This document shows positions 54,913 to 64,000 of a DNA stretch of 64,000 bases, piece after piece. The notes beneath the pieces were generated by a model. That model made no database searches and was not told where the DNA came from. It was given only the letters and a program-made list of their open reading frames with translations. The DNA comes from Roseibium aquae. Its GTDB lineage: Bacteria > Pseudomonadota > Alphaproteobacteria > Rhizobiales > Stappiaceae. Both the position numbers and the translations under genes were made by a program. The stretch lies in the NCBI RefSeq assembly GCF_008711285.1, contig NZ_VXDC01000002.1, positions 124,001 through 188,000 of the forward strand, given 5' to 3'. Positions within the stretch are counted from its first letter, which is position 1; every line of letters starts with the position of its first letter.

Positions 54913-57713
54913 AACGCGCGGGTACCGTAAGAGCCGGCCGCAGGGGGAATGCCGACCTTCTCGATACTGAAAACCCTGTCAAACGGTTCCTGATGCGGAA
55001 CCTCGTTGGCGCAGCGGGCCTGTCGGTCATTGCTCTGACTGCGGCTCTGGCGGCCGCGCTGGCCACTTGGTCTGTCAATGATCCGAGCCTCAATCATGCC
55101 ACCAGTCAGCCGGTCCAGAACGCTTTGGGCACCCCCGGTGCGATTGTCGCCGACCTTCTCATGCAAACCATAGGCCTGGCGACCGCGGTCTTTCTGGTCC
55201 CGGTGGTGCTTTGGGGCTGGCGTCTTCTGTCGGGTCAGGCGCTGGGCATTGGGCGTAAACGTCTGATGGCCTGGTTTGCCGGCACCGTGCTTGGCGCCGG
55301 CGCCCTGGCGGCTTTGCCGATCCCCGCAGGCTGGCCATTGCCGACCGGACTGGGCGGGTTTTTTGGCGACGCGGTTCACTCGGTACCGGCGATGGTGACC
55401 TCCAATTTGACCGAGGGCGCCGCAACCATCATCGGGGTTCTGGGCCTAGGTTTGCCGGCCGGCCTCATGCTGGTCAGCGCGTCGGGTGTTTTGGGCCGTA
55501 GGTCCACGGTCCAGCCTTCCGGCGACCCGCGCCTGGAGCGTTCGCGGCACGCCGGGCGCGCTGAGGACGATTTCGAGTTCGACGGGGAAGACGACGAGAG
55601 CGAATCGCGTTTGTCCCTGTTTGCTCAATCAGCCATGGGCCATGCCAGCCATTGGGCCCTTTTGACTGTCGCGCTACTGCGCAGGTTGGTTGGCTGGTCT
55701 CCGCGCCGCCGTGCGCATGACGCGGAAGACGTCTACGAGAGCGAATACCTGGACGGCGACGATGATGATGACCAAGACGAGTATCATCTGGAGGAACAGG
55801 AACCGCATCGGCGTGTAGGCCGTTTTACGGCCCTGCGCCGCCGGCTTGCCGATCGCCTCATGCCCAAGGAAGAGGACGGCCTCGAGGGATTCTATGAAGC
55901 CCCCCGGCAAGGCCGCATGCCTGGCGAGCGGGACGATGGTTACCACGATGATCGGGATGGATTGGACGATATTTTCCAGGACGATGGGGAAACCTTCGCT
56001 CCCGATGATCTGCTGATCGAGAAAGGCCCCGTCCAGGGTGGACCTGCCGTGCCGGTAGGGATTGCCGGTCCTGGCCCGGCGACAAGCGCGGCGGCCGCAC
56101 CCGTTCAGGGGCGGGTCATTCCCCCGGCGCCCCGGCCCAAACCGGGCAAACGGGTGGTTCAGGAAGCCCAGCCTTCGTTCCTGGGAGCGCCGGAAGAATA
56201 CGAATTCCCTCCTCTGCGCCTGTTGAGCGAACCGCGAACCGGAGCAAAACAGCCCAGCTTGTCGGCGGATGCCCTTGAGCAGAATGCGCGCATTCTGGAG
56301 GGGGTTCTGGAGGATTTCGGCGTGCGCGGCGAAATCATCGAAGTTCGGCCGGGTCCTGTTGTCACGCTCTACGAACTTGAACCCGCGCCCGGAATCAAAT
56401 CGTCCCGCGTCATCGGGCTCGCGGACGATATCGCCCGTTCCATGAGCGCGATTTCGGCCCGGGTTGCCGTGGTGCCCGGCAAGAACGCGATCGGCATCGA
56501 ACTGCCCAATTCAAGACGCGAAACAGTTTATCTGCGCGAACTGCTGGCCGCCCAGGATTTCGAGAAATCGAAGGCGAAACTGCCGCTTGCGCTTGGCAAG
56601 ACGATCAATGGGGAAGGCGTGGTCTCGGATCTTGCGCGCATGCCTCACCTGCTGGTTGCCGGAACGACCGGCTCGGGCAAGTCCGTGTCGATCAACACCA
56701 TGATCTTGTCGCTGCTCTACCGGCTCGATCCGCAACAGTGCAAGATGATCATGATCGACCCCAAAATGCTGGAATTGTCGATCTATGACGGGATTCCGCA
56801 TCTTCTGACCCCTGTCGTAACGGATCCGAAAAAGGCCGTTGTCGCCTTGAAGTGGACCGTCCGGGAGATGGAAGAGCGCTACAAGAAGATGTCCAAGATG
56901 GGCGTTCGGAACATTGATGGGTTCAACACGCGAATCGCCCAAGCGCTGGAAAAGGGCGAGAGCTTCACCCGGACCGTTCAGACGGGGTTTGACCGCCATA
57001 CCGGCGAGCCGATCTACGAGGAGGAGGACCTGCCGCTCGACAAGTTGCCCTATATTGTCGTGATCGTCGATGAGATGGCCGATTTGATGATGGTGGCAGG
57101 AAAGGATATTGAAGGCGCGATCCAGCGTTTGGCCCAGATGGCGCGCGCCGCGGGCATTCACCTGATCATGGCCACCCAGCGCCCGTCGGTGGACGTGATC
57201 ACCGGTACGATCAAGGCCAACTTCCCGACCCGGATTTCGTTCCAGGTGACGTCGAAGATCGACAGCCGCACCATTCTCGGGGAGATGGGAGCCGAGCAGC
57301 TGCTTGGCATGGGGGACATGTTGTTCATGGCCGGCGGCGGCCGCACCCAGCGCGTGCACGGTCCTTTCGTCTCGGACAATGAGGTGGAAGATATCGTCAA
57401 TCACCTGAAGCTTCAGGGCACACCGCAGTATCTTGAGGCGGTCACCGATGAGGACGAGGTCGCAGACGACCCCTACGATGCGGGCGGTTCTGGCGGTGAT
57501 GACGAAGGCAACGATCTGTATGACAAGGCTGTGGCCATCGTCTTGCGGGACAAAAAGGCGTCGACCTCCTATGTCCAGCGGCGTTTGTCCATCGGCTACA
57601 ACCGGGCGGCCTCTCTGATCGAACGCATGGAGCAGGAGGGATTGATCAGCCGGGCCAATCATGCGGGCAAACGGGAAATCCTGGTGCAAAACGGCGTGGA
57701 AGAAGAGTTTTAG
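54909..57713 (+). CDS. ftsK: DNA translocase FtsK
   Basis: 934 aa. Four N-terminal membrane helices (about residues 30–175) anchor it at the septum. A long, strongly acidic linker (about 210–380, many Asp and Glu) follows. The motor has [14 protein letters not shown], Walker [36 protein letters not shown] and Walker [17 protein letters not shown]. The C-terminal gamma winged helix ([21 protein letters not shown]) reads KOPS sites. It pumps chromosome ends across the septum and activates XerCD. The start overlaps the preceding gene. Confidence 0.97.
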   Translation: MKRAGTVRAGRRGNADLLDTENPVKRFLMRNLVGAAGLSVIALTAALAAALATWSVNDPSLNHATSQPVQNALGTPGAIVADLLMQTIGLATAVFLVPVVLWGWRLLSGQALGIGRKRLMAWFAGTVLGAGALAALPIPAGWPLPTGLGGFFGDAVHSVPAMVTSNLTEGAATIIGVLGLGLPAGLMLVSASGVLGRRSTVQPSGDPRLERSRHAGRAEDDFEFDGEDDESESRLSLFAQSAMGHASHWALLTVALLRRLVGWSPRRRAHDAEDVYESEYLDGDDDDDQDEYHLEEQEPHRRVGRFTALRRRLADRLMPKEEDGLEGFYEAPRQGRMPGERDDGYHDDRDGLDDIFQDDGETFAPDDLLIEKGPVQGGPAVPVGIAGPGPATSAAAAPVQGRVIPPAPRPKPGKRVVQEAQPSFLGAPEEYEFPPLRLLSEPRTGAKQPSLSADALEQNARILEGVLEDFGVRGEIIEVRPGPVVTLYELEPAPGIKSSRVIGLADDIARSMSAISARVAVVPGKNAIGIELPNSRRETVYLRELLAAQDFEKSKAKLPLALGKTINGEGVVSDLARMPHLLVAGTTGSGKSVSINTMILSLLYRLDPQQCKMIMIDPKMLELSIYDGIPHLLTPVVTDPKKAVVALKWTVREMEERYKKMSKMGVRNIDGFNTRIAQALEKGESFTRTVQTGFDRHTGEPIYEEEDLPLDKLPYIVVIVDEMADLMMVAGKDIEGAIQRLAQMARAAGIHLIMATQRPSVDVITGTIKANFPTRISFQVTSKIDSRTILGEMGAEQLLGMGDMLFMAGGGRTQRVHGPFVSDNEVEDIVNHLKLQGTPQYLEAVTDEDEVADDPYDAGGSGGDDEGNDLYDKAVAIVLRDKKASTSYVQRRLSIGYNRAASLIERMEQEGLISRANHAGKREILVQNGVEEEF

Positions 57714-57805
57714 ACTGCGCGCATGCCAAAGCTTTGCCACAACATGTGTGTATCGGCTCTTCCACGTATCAACGGACTTCACCAAGACGGAGACGAGGGC
57801 ACACC

Positions 57806-58447
57806 ATGCTGATCCGCAGCCTCGCCAGATCCAGACGTTTATTCGCCGCCGCCTGCGGGTTCCTTATCGCCATGCTGGTTCCGGCGGCGGCCTTGACCGT
57901 CGAGGAACAGGCCACGCTCCAGGACGTCAACGCCTATTTCAATTCCGTGAAGACCATGCATGGCGATTTCGTTCAGTTCGGTCCAGACGGGAGCCAGTTG
58001 GAAGGCAAGTTCTACCTCGCCCGGCCCGGGAAGGTGCGCTTCTATTACAATCCGCCTGCCCGCCTCGATATCATCGCCGACGGCAAATCGGTTTCGGTGA
58101 AGGACCGGAAACTCGCAACCCAGGACATCTGGCCTCTGAACCAGACGCCGCTGCGGTTTCTCCTGGCTGAAAACATCAATCTGCAAACCGAAGCCCAGGT
58201 GACCGATGTTCTGGTCGAGCCCGATCTGATCACAGTCGTTCTTACCGACCAGACCACATTCAACTCTGGCATTCTGACACTGATTTTCGATGCCAAGAGC
58301 TATGAACTGAAGCAATGGACGGTCACCGACGCCCAGGGCTACGATACGTCGGTCGCAGTGTACAATGTCACGTCAAACGGACCCACGAATCCCGATCTCT
58401 TCAAAATCGACTATCTGGCCAATGTCCGCGAGCGGACCGAAAACTGA
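57806..58447 (+). CDS. lolA: Outer-membrane lipoprotein carrier protein LolA-like
   Basis: 213 aa. A signal peptide (residues 1–28, basic start then AAACGFLIAMLVPAAA) leads to the LolA beta half-barrel: YFNSVKTMHGDFVQFGPDGSQLEGKFYLARPGKVRFYYNPPARLDIIADGKSVSV. It shuttles lipoproteins across the periplasm from LolCDE to LolB. It follows ftsK by about 90 bases, the usual order. The start at 57806 is set by the signal peptide. Confidence 0.92.
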   Translation: MLIRSLARSRRLFAAACGFLIAMLVPAAALTVEEQATLQDVNAYFNSVKTMHGDFVQFGPDGSQLEGKFYLARPGKVRFYYNPPARLDIIADGKSVSVKDRKLATQDIWPLNQTPLRFLLAENINLQTEAQVTDVLVEPDLITVVLTDQTTFNSGILTLIFDAKSYELKQWTVTDAQGYDTSVAVYNVTSNGPTNPDLFKIDYLANVRERTEN

Positions 58448-58463
58448 CCGGCATTCGGCGCGC

Positions 58464-59429
58464 GTGACCAGCCGGACAGAGGCACCACCGTGCGGGTCCC
58501 TCGTCTGGACATTGCTTTCGGACTATTGCGCGGCCCGTGGGTACGGCTTGCGGCAGCTGGATGAGTACGGGCACGGCGGGGTTGTTTTCCTGCCGGATGG
58601 CGATCGGCGGTTTTTTCGTGGAACGCACTTCGATCTCAATCCGCTTGGTGCCTCGGAAATCGCGGATGACAAGGGACAGTCCTTGGCTTTGCTCGCGGCC
58701 GAGGGCTTGCCGGTCCCTGCCGGTTGCCTTCTCCATGGCCCGTCGGACGAGCGCGTGCGGCAGGCCCAGGATTTCGCAAGAGACCAAGGCTATCCGCTTT
58801 TCCTGAAACCCAATGAGGGGCAAGAGGGCGAGGACGTTTTCCGGATCTGCGGACCTGATGCGCTTCAAGACCATGTCGCCCTTCTTGCCGCGAAGCACCG
58901 TCTTTTGCTTCTTCAGGAAGAAATTGCGGGGGAAGACTTCCGGCTCGTCGTGCTGGACGGCAGGGTTGTCCTTGCCGTCTTGCGCGAGCCGCCCGCGGTG
59001 AAGGGCGATGGACGAACCCAGCTTTCGGATCTGATCGCTCGAAAGGCGCAGGTATCCGCAGGAGATCCCCGTGTTGCGCAACATATCGGCCAACAGGGGG
59101 TGGACCTCGGGACAGTGCTTGAAGAGGGGCGGGCTCTTGCAGTGTTGCCCAACGCCAATCTGTCCGCGGGCGGCACTGGCAAGATCGTGACGGACGGGGT
59201 GTCCGGGGCTTTGAAAGACGCTGCAACGAAGGCCGCGCGGGCTTCCGGCCTGCGGTATGCTGGTGTCGATTTCATCGTCTGTTGCCCTGGAACGGACGCG
59301 GAAAGGTTCACGCTGCTGGAGATCAACGCAGCGCCCGGCCTGTCCTGTCTGGCGGCCCAGGGCGCTGCGGAACAAAGCGCTGTGGCAGCCGTCTACCGGG
59401 CCGTGTTTGACACTTTGGTGTCCGGTTAA
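58464..59429 (+). CDS. ATP-grasp family ligase of unknown substrate
   Basis: 321 aa from a GTG at 58464; ATG 58422 (inside the lolA end) is an alternative. Neither has a strong ribosome site. The ATP-grasp fold is clear: YPLFLKPNEGQEGEDVF binds ATP, LLLLQEEIAGEDFRLVVLDGRVV, then GLRYAGVDFIV and the metal-binding LLEINAAPGLSCL. Similar domains occur in glutathione and cyanophycin synthetases. The N-terminal ~70 residues are not recognised. The 3' end lies about 95 bases before purH. Confidence 0.8.
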   Translation: MTSRTEAPPCGSLVWTLLSDYCAARGYGLRQLDEYGHGGVVFLPDGDRRFFRGTHFDLNPLGASEIADDKGQSLALLAAEGLPVPAGCLLHGPSDERVRQAQDFARDQGYPLFLKPNEGQEGEDVFRICGPDALQDHVALLAAKHRLLLLQEEIAGEDFRLVVLDGRVVLAVLREPPAVKGDGRTQLSDLIARKAQVSAGDPRVAQHIGQQGVDLGTVLEEGRALAVLPNANLSAGGTGKIVTDGVSGALKDAATKAARASGLRYAGVDFIVCCPGTDAERFTLLEINAAPGLSCLAAQGAAEQSAVAAVYRAVFDTLVSG

Positions 59430-59526
59430 AACAGATGTCGAGATTGTGGGAAGCTGACTTCAGAATCCTGCCGGTTCATGCTAGGGCGTGCGCCAACCTT
59501 CCCTTCAGTGAAACAAGGTAGCGCCA

Positions 59527-61143
59527 ATGGCCATTTCCACAAAAGCGGTTCCCATTCCCGATCTCGTCCCCGTGAAACGCGCGCTGCTGTCGGTGTATGA
59601 CAAAACCGGTCTGGTCGATTTTGCCGGGGCGCTGGCGAAGCGCGGCGTGGAACTGGTCTCAACCGGCGGGTCTTACAAGGCTTTGAAGGACGCCGGCCTG
59701 TCAGTGCTTGATATCTCCGAGGTCACGGGTTTTCCCGAAATCATGGACGGCCGGGTAAAAACGCTGCATCCGGCGGTTCACGGCGGGCTGCTCTCCATCC
59801 GGGACGATGCGGATCATCGGGCGGCGATGACCGAGCACGGTATTACAGGGATCGATCTGTTCTGCGGCAATCTTTATCCGTTTGAAGATGTGGTCGCCTC
59901 TGGGGCCGACTATGCGCTGGGCATTGAGAACATCGATATCGGCGGCCCGGCGATGACGCGTGCAGCGGCGAAGAACCATGCCTATGTCACTGTTGTCACG
60001 GATCCGGCTGATTATGATGCCGTGATCGGAGAACTTGACGTAAACAACGGTCAGGCGCCGCTCAGCTTGCGGAAGAAACTGGCTTTGAAGGCCTTTGCGC
60101 GAACGGCAGCCTATGACGCGGCCGTGTCCAACTGGCTGGCCGAGCAACTGCAAGAAGACAACCCGGCTCATCGCGCCATTGGCGGTCAGTTGGCGGAAGT
60201 GATGCGCTACGGCGAAAACCCCCACCAGACAGCCGGATTTTACAAGACCGGCGAAAGCCGGCCGGGCGTGGCGACGGCTCGGCAGGTCCAAGGCAAAACC
60301 CTTTCCTACAACAATATCAACGACACGGATGCCGCGTTCGAGCTGGTCTCCGAATTCGATCCGGGCCGCACATCCGCTGTGGCCATCATCAAACACGCCA
60401 ACCCGTGCGGGGTTGCGGAAGCGGACAGTCTGACCGATGCCTACAAGCTGGCACTGCGCTGCGATCCGGTATCGGCTTTCGGCGGGATCGTGGCGCTGAA
60501 CCGGACGCTGGATGCCGCCACGGCCGAGGAGATCGTCAAGGTCTTCACGGAAGTGATCATCGCGCCGGATGCCGACGAAGCCGCACAGGAGATCATTGCG
60601 GCGAAAAAGAACTTGCGCCTCCTGCTGACGGGAGGGCTGGCAGACCCGAGAGCGAAGGGCTTGTTTGTGAAATCGGTTGCCGGCGGTTTGCTGGTCCAAT
60701 CCCGGGACAATGGCGTTGTCGACGATCTTGATCTCAAGGTGGTCACCAAACGCGCCCCCAGCGCCCGCGAGATGGCCGATCTAAAATTCGCTTTCCGCGT
60801 CGCCAAGCACGTGAAATCGAATGCGATTGTCTACGCCAGGGACGGCGCCACTGTTGGCGTCGGGGCGGGCCAGATGAGCCGGGTTGATTCCGCCAGGATT
60901 GCCGCAAGAAAGGCGTTGGATGCGACCGAGGCAGCCGGGATCTCCGAAGCCCTGACGAAGGGCTGCGTGGTGGCATCCGATGCGTTCTTTCCGTTCGCCG
61001 ATGGTCTGTTATCCGCAGCTGAAGCCGGCGCAACGGCGGTCATTCAGCCCGGGGGATCAATGCGCGACGACGAAGTGATCGCCGCGGCAGATGATGCCGG
61101 GCTCGCGATGGTACTGACCGGAATGCGGCACTTCCGCCACTGA
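59527..61143 (+). CDS. purH: Bifunctional AICAR transformylase/IMP cyclohydrolase
   Basis: 538 aa, full length. The N-terminal cyclohydrolase domain carries [31 protein letters not shown] and [24 protein letters not shown]. The C-terminal transformylase has [27 protein letters not shown] and [11 protein letters not shown]. It makes IMP in the last two steps of purine synthesis. AAGG precedes the ATG. Confidence 0.98.
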   Translation: MAISTKAVPIPDLVPVKRALLSVYDKTGLVDFAGALAKRGVELVSTGGSYKALKDAGLSVLDISEVTGFPEIMDGRVKTLHPAVHGGLLSIRDDADHRAAMTEHGITGIDLFCGNLYPFEDVVASGADYALGIENIDIGGPAMTRAAAKNHAYVTVVTDPADYDAVIGELDVNNGQAPLSLRKKLALKAFARTAAYDAAVSNWLAEQLQEDNPAHRAIGGQLAEVMRYGENPHQTAGFYKTGESRPGVATARQVQGKTLSYNNINDTDAAFELVSEFDPGRTSAVAIIKHANPCGVAEADSLTDAYKLALRCDPVSAFGGIVALNRTLDAATAEEIVKVFTEVIIAPDADEAAQEIIAAKKNLRLLLTGGLADPRAKGLFVKSVAGGLLVQSRDNGVVDDLDLKVVTKRAPSAREMADLKFAFRVAKHVKSNAIVYARDGATVGVGAGQMSRVDSARIAARKALDATEAAGISEALTKGCVVASDAFFPFADGLLSAAEAGATAVIQPGGSMRDDEVIAAADDAGLAMVLTGMRHFRH

Positions 61144-61321
61144 CCGGGGGTCTGAAAAACAGAAACGGCTTTGGTTGGTGTCCGAAGCCGCCCGGTCAAA
61201 GCGGTGCGCATGCGGCAAGACGGGCCGGGTGACCGGCATGCGCCATGGTAACGAACGCAAGATTGATTGCCATGGCGCCAATGGCGGTGCGGAACCGGCT
61301 CCCGCGGACCGGCGCGTCAGA

Positions 61322-61777
61322 TCACCGTTCGGATGAGAAGTGTTCCTTCAAATACCCAAGGATGACCGTACGCGCTTCCTCGCCATAGTCGGCCATGCCC
61401 TGCTCCTTGATCATCCAGTCCCACAGATATTCCCAACGTTCATCCGTCAGGCGCATTTGCGCGAAAGTCTGTGCGGAATGGCAGGCTGTGCAGGAATAAT
61501 AGGTTTCTTCCATCCCGGCGGAAATCGGCAGATTCCCATGCTCGGGATCGCGTGCAACGCCGGTTTCCGGTTGCCCGGCCAGTCCTCCCAGAGGCTGCAT
61601 GGGCGCCACACTCATGGGGCTCATGGGCATGCCGGGATTCGGCATCATCGGATTTGGCGTTTTCATCGGATTGAGGGTGGCGCTCTCGGCCAAAGCATTG
61701 TCGCTGCGAGCGAGAGCGGCAACTCCGATGGCAAAGACGCATGTCAGGATGAAGGAGGAATAGGACCGTTTCATCAA
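61322..61777 (-). CDS. Periplasmic monoheme cytochrome c (SorB-like)
   Basis: 151 aa. A signal peptide ends near residue 30 (DNALAES). A Met/Pro-rich linker follows (residues about 37–65, eight Met within 25 residues). One heme site CTACH is near residue 97, and an axial Met candidate lies downstream (WDWMIKEQGM). It follows a sulfite-oxidase-type gene on the same strand and probably takes its electrons, as SorB does for SorA. A strong hairpin separates the two genes. Confidence 0.82.
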   Translation of the reverse strand: MMKRSYSSFILTCVFAIGVAALARSDNALAESATLNPMKTPNPMMPNPGMPMSPMSVAPMQPLGGLAGQPETGVARDPEHGNLPISAGMEETYYSCTACHSAQTFAQMRLTDERWEYLWDWMIKEQGMADYGEEARTVILGYLKEHFSSER

Positions 61778-61856
61778 AACTCGATCTTTTCTGGTGGTCT
61801 GGCGGTTTTTGTTTCGGGATCTTGGCGCGATGCCGGATGCTGCGGCGCGGCGTGGA

Positions 61857-61890
61857 TCGCGACCCGGATTGTTGGGGATCCGGGTCGCGA
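61857..61890 (-). other. Hairpin between the sulfite dehydrogenase and cytochrome genes
   Basis: TCGCGACCCGGAT (61857–61869) and ATCCGGGTCGCGA (61878–61890) are perfect 13-base complements with an 8-base loop. No T run follows in the leftward direction. It may set unequal mRNA levels of the two subunits. Confidence 0.6.
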
Positions 61891-61903
61891 CAAGGTACCC
61901 GTC

Positions 61904-63217
61904 CTAGCTTGCGATCACGGCGATGCGGTGCACCATGTTGTTGCCGTATCCACGCGGATTCCAGCCCGGGGTTGTCACCGGCTGCGTGTACCCGTTCGTG
62001 TCCGTCGCCCTGGCCCAAATCTCGTAGTAACCGGCCTGGGGGAGTTCGATGGTCGCATTGAAATGCTGCCAGCAATACTTGTTGCGCGGTTTCTCGAGAT
62101 TTGCCTCCTGCCAGGTCTGGCCGAAATCGTGGGAGACATGCACAGAGGTGACATCGCCGTCCGCCCAGGCATGACCTCGAACGTCAAGGCTCCGCCCGAC
62201 GGAGTTGGTGCCGGTCGCAGGGCTGGTGATCAGCGACTTCACCGGCATGGTGGTCATGATGACCATGTCCTCTTCCGGTACCTCTGTCCCAGGGGCGACT
62301 GGGTAAGCAGGCATCCGATAGGAATAACCGCCCATTTTCGGGCCATCATGGACGACATCGCGGACCCAAATCCGATTGAGCCATTTCTGAGCGGTGGATC
62401 CGGGATATCCCGGCACGATTGTGCGCAGGGGGAAACCGTGAATGGCCGGCAGATCTTCGCCGTTCATTGCCCAAACGATCAGCGAATCTTCTTCCAGTGC
62501 CTTTTCGATGGGAATCCCGCGTGAAATCGACACCTTGTCGGGATCGCCCGACAGGTGCGGGTCGTTTCCATAGTGGCCCGTATAAACGGCTGTCGGCTTG
62601 ACCCCTGCGGCATTCAAAACGTCCCGCATCCGGACACCGGTCCATTCAGGGCAGCCCACCGCACCTGTCGTCCACTGGTTGCCGGATGCGCCGGGGACGA
62701 AGAATGCACGGCCATTGCCGCCGCATTCGAGAACAAGCTGCCGGGTGACAACCTCGAAGTCCGACTTGAGCTGGTCCAACGTGAGTTCGAGCGGGTTGTC
62801 GACTTCCCCGTCAACCGTGAGCGTCCAGCCGGTTGCGTCCATGGCCAAGGCATGATCGGGCACCATGCCATTGTTGCGGATGAACAGCCGGTTGGCTGGC
62901 GTGATCTTGTCATCCAACAGATGCGCGGCGGTTTCCGCGTTCACCGGTCGATCGTTGAGCAGAGTCAACTGGTCCTTGAATGCATAGGCATCCATATCTT
63001 GCGCCTGCGCGATGCCGACAGGGCTCAGGCCTTCGGGAAAGAACCGCGCAAAGGGGACGGCCAAAGCTGAACCGAGAGCGGCGATCCCCGTTGCCTTCAA
63101 GAATGTTCGGCGGCCCGCGTCTTCGACCTGCGCGCCATCTTCCTCCGACACGATCGACAAGCCGTCGATTTCGTTCGGTGCGGCCCCGGAAGGCTGATCT
63201 TCGTTGCGATAGTCCAT
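61904..63217 (-). CDS. Sulfite dehydrogenase, molybdenum subunit (SorA-like)
   Basis: 437 aa. GGAGGAGG before the ATG at 63217 sets the start. A Tat signal is visible late in the N-terminus (DAGRRTFLKATGIAALGSAL), so it is exported folded. The molybdopterin domain carries VLECGGNGRAFFVP with the Mo-binding Cys, WTGVRMRDVL, HYGND and GFPLRTIVPGYPG; the dimerisation domain follows (RGHAWADGDVTSVHVSHDFGQTWQEA). It oxidises sulfite or a related sulfur compound. With the adjacent cytochrome it forms a SorAB-like pair. The exact substrate is inference. Confidence 0.9.
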   Translation of the reverse strand: MDYRNEDQPSGAAPNEIDGLSIVSEEDGAQVEDAGRRTFLKATGIAALGSALAVPFARFFPEGLSPVGIAQAQDMDAYAFKDQLTLLNDRPVNAETAAHLLDDKITPANRLFIRNNGMVPDHALAMDATGWTLTVDGEVDNPLELTLDQLKSDFEVVTRQLVLECGGNGRAFFVPGASGNQWTTGAVGCPEWTGVRMRDVLNAAGVKPTAVYTGHYGNDPHLSGDPDKVSISRGIPIEKALEEDSLIVWAMNGEDLPAIHGFPLRTIVPGYPGSTAQKWLNRIWVRDVVHDGPKMGGYSYRMPAYPVAPGTEVPEEDMVIMTTMPVKSLITSPATGTNSVGRSLDVRGHAWADGDVTSVHVSHDFGQTWQEANLEKPRNKYCWQHFNATIELPQAGYYEIWARATDTNGYTQPVTTPGWNPRGYGNNMVHRIAVIAS

Positions 63218-63655
63218 GTTTTTCCTCCTCCACATGCGCTTTTGCGGCTTGCCTGTCTTATCCGGCGGCCACAGGTAAACTCCCTTACGCAATGTCACTT
63301 ATTAAATCTAAGATATATGAATTTATCAATTCTTTTTCGGAACTGATTGGCCGGCGACTTTTGAAAATCCGCGTTGTTCAGGGTGTTAGACCGGCTTTGA
63401 AGAATGCCCGAACGGGCTTTGCGGACGGCAGACAGGCGTTTCCGACGTCCAAGTCAGGGGTGCCTTGGTCCTCTATGATCGGCGTGGCCCGATCCGCCCG
63501 CCCTGTGCCGCCCAAGCCGTCCCGCAGGCCCCCAATCAAGGGTCCGGCCGGGCAGATTGGCGGGGAGGAGGCCGGACATCGCAGTCAGTCAAAAGGCGGG
63601 TCATCCTCGTGCCGGGCGTGTGGTGGTTCGAAAGCCCGTTCGAGACCCGGGCGGT
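63218..63655. other. Intergenic region between the cupin gene and the sulfite dehydrogenase gene
   Basis: No gene recognised. Bases 63295–63345 are AT-rich and could hold the leftward promoter of the sulfite dehydrogenase. A plus-strand open frame starting at 63292 reads as Arg/Pro/Ser-rich noise and runs through the cupin gene in antisense, so I reject it. No RNA gene is evident. Confidence 0.45.
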
Positions 63656-64000
63656 CTATGTCCCGGGCTCCCAGCCATCCGGGGCAATCTCGAAGCCTTC
63701 GAACTGAAAACCCGGCGCGACAGTGCACCCGACAAGGGTCCAGGCCCCGAGAGAACGGGCCTGTTGCCAGGCATCACGCGGCACAATTCCCTGCGGCCGC
63801 TGGCCGCTTGTGAGGTCGGTGCCGAGGATCAGAACCCGTTTTTCCCGTGTGTCCGTGGATATCGACAATTCCAGCGGGCTTCCGGCATAGAAGTGCCAGA
63901 TCTCCGCCGCGTCCACCTTGTGCCAGCGGGACAAGACGCCCTCAGGCAAAAGAAAGTAGATCAGCGTCGATGCCGCGCGGCCTGTTGCATCGGTCTCAGG
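63656..64000 (-). CDS. Cupin DUF985 family protein, 5' part beyond the window
   Basis: 115 codons are visible; the gene runs off the window edge and its start is not seen. EGVLSRWHKVDAAEIWHFYAGSPLELSI, VLGTDLTSGQRPQ-like ILGTDLTSGQRPQGIVP, and WTLVGCTVAPGFQFEGFEI are the DUF985 (cupin 5) signatures. Upstream residues ATGRAASTLIYFLLPEG continue the family pattern. These small cupins bind a metal or sugar ligand; the role is unknown. Confidence 0.88.
   Translation of the reverse strand, partial: PETDATGRAASTLIYFLLPEGVLSRWHKVDAAEIWHFYAGSPLELSISTDTREKRVLILGTDLTSGQRPQGIVPRDAWQQARSLGAWTLVGCTVAPGFQFEGFEIAPDGWEPGT

Noticed and set aside
63625-63660. tRNA-like T-arm (GGTTCGAAAGCCCGTTCGAGACC)
   Set aside because: No acceptor stem, D-arm or anticodon arm could be fitted around it, and it borders the cupin stop codon.
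62980-63813. 277-codon plus-strand frame near the right end
   Set aside because: Runs antisense through both the sulfite dehydrogenase start and the cupin gene, Arg/Pro/Ser-rich and without family resemblance.

Overview
This 64 kb window reads as an ordinary chromosomal segment of an alphaproteobacterium, most likely of the order Hyphomicrobiales (Rhizobiales). The evidence is the gene order ffh–chorismate mutase–rpsP–rimM–trmD–rplS–leuC, argH–lptM–lysA–DUF4175 (TIGR02302-like), ftsE–ftsX–ydcF–plsC, the interrupted urease cluster, a CpdR-like receiver, and CtrA-type boxes (TTAA-N7-TTAA). The DNA is GC-rich with strong third-position GC in the genes. I see no insertion sequence, prophage, integrase, CRISPR array, rRNA or tRNA. 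Genus-level placement is not possible from what I can see.

Layout. 0.4–7.1 kb: translation and secretion genes (ffh, rpsP, rimM, trmD, rplS) with a chorismate mutase, a convergent VanZ-like gene and leuC. 7.5–9.6 kb: an HNH nuclease and a TadG-like von Willebrand protein. 9.6–19.0 kb, minus strand: acetyl-CoA synthetase, a DUF1761 membrane protein, then the urease cluster, whose order in transcription is ureD-A-(67 aa His-rich membrane protein)-B-(two LprI-like proteins)-C-(GST-like)-E-F-G. 19.4–27.6 kb: D,D-carboxypeptidase, an acidic orphan protein, a COG0523/CobW GTPase, thioesterase TesB, a UbiH-type hydroxylase, a short-chain dehydrogenase, a HIG1-type small membrane protein, a PduO-type cobalamin adenosyltransferase and a rhomboid protein. 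27.8–32.0 kb: etfB–etfA, 3-hydroxybutyryl-CoA dehydrogenase and an acyl-CoA ligase, an electron-transfer and acyl-CoA module.

32.1–33.1 kb holds three consecutive small proteins (67, 86 and 70 aa) with no cysteine or tryptophan. All end on the same short tail, Gly-Leu-Gly-x-x-(Val/Ile)-(Asp/Asn)-hydrophobic-x-(Val/Ala). The first resembles the YjfB putative motility family; I recognise no family for the other two. Near-match CtrA boxes lie upstream of the first and second. This is the best candidate for something undescribed.

33.2–41.6 kb: a TlpA-like thioredoxin, arginine and lysine synthesis genes, a very Gln-rich DUF4175 membrane protein, a CpdR-like receiver, hpt and a zinc-ribbon protein. 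41.8–45.2 kb: ftsE, ftsX, ydcF and plsC behind a perfect CtrA-type box. 45.2–53.5 kb: assorted metabolic genes, then heparinase-like, rsmB, htpX and an SDHAF4-like gene. 53.7–61.1 kb: aminotransferase, ftsK, lolA, an ATP-grasp gene and purH, the first two behind a second perfect CtrA-type box. 61.3–64.0 kb, minus strand: a sulfite dehydrogenase pair (Tat-exported molybdoenzyme plus c-type cytochrome) and a partial cupin gene that runs off the window.

Two themes link the genes. One is CtrA-type cell-cycle control of division genes (ftsEX and ftsK) and possibly of the small motility-like proteins. The other is metal handling around urease (UreE His tail, the His-rich small protein, UreG, and the nearby His-rich COG0523 GTPase).
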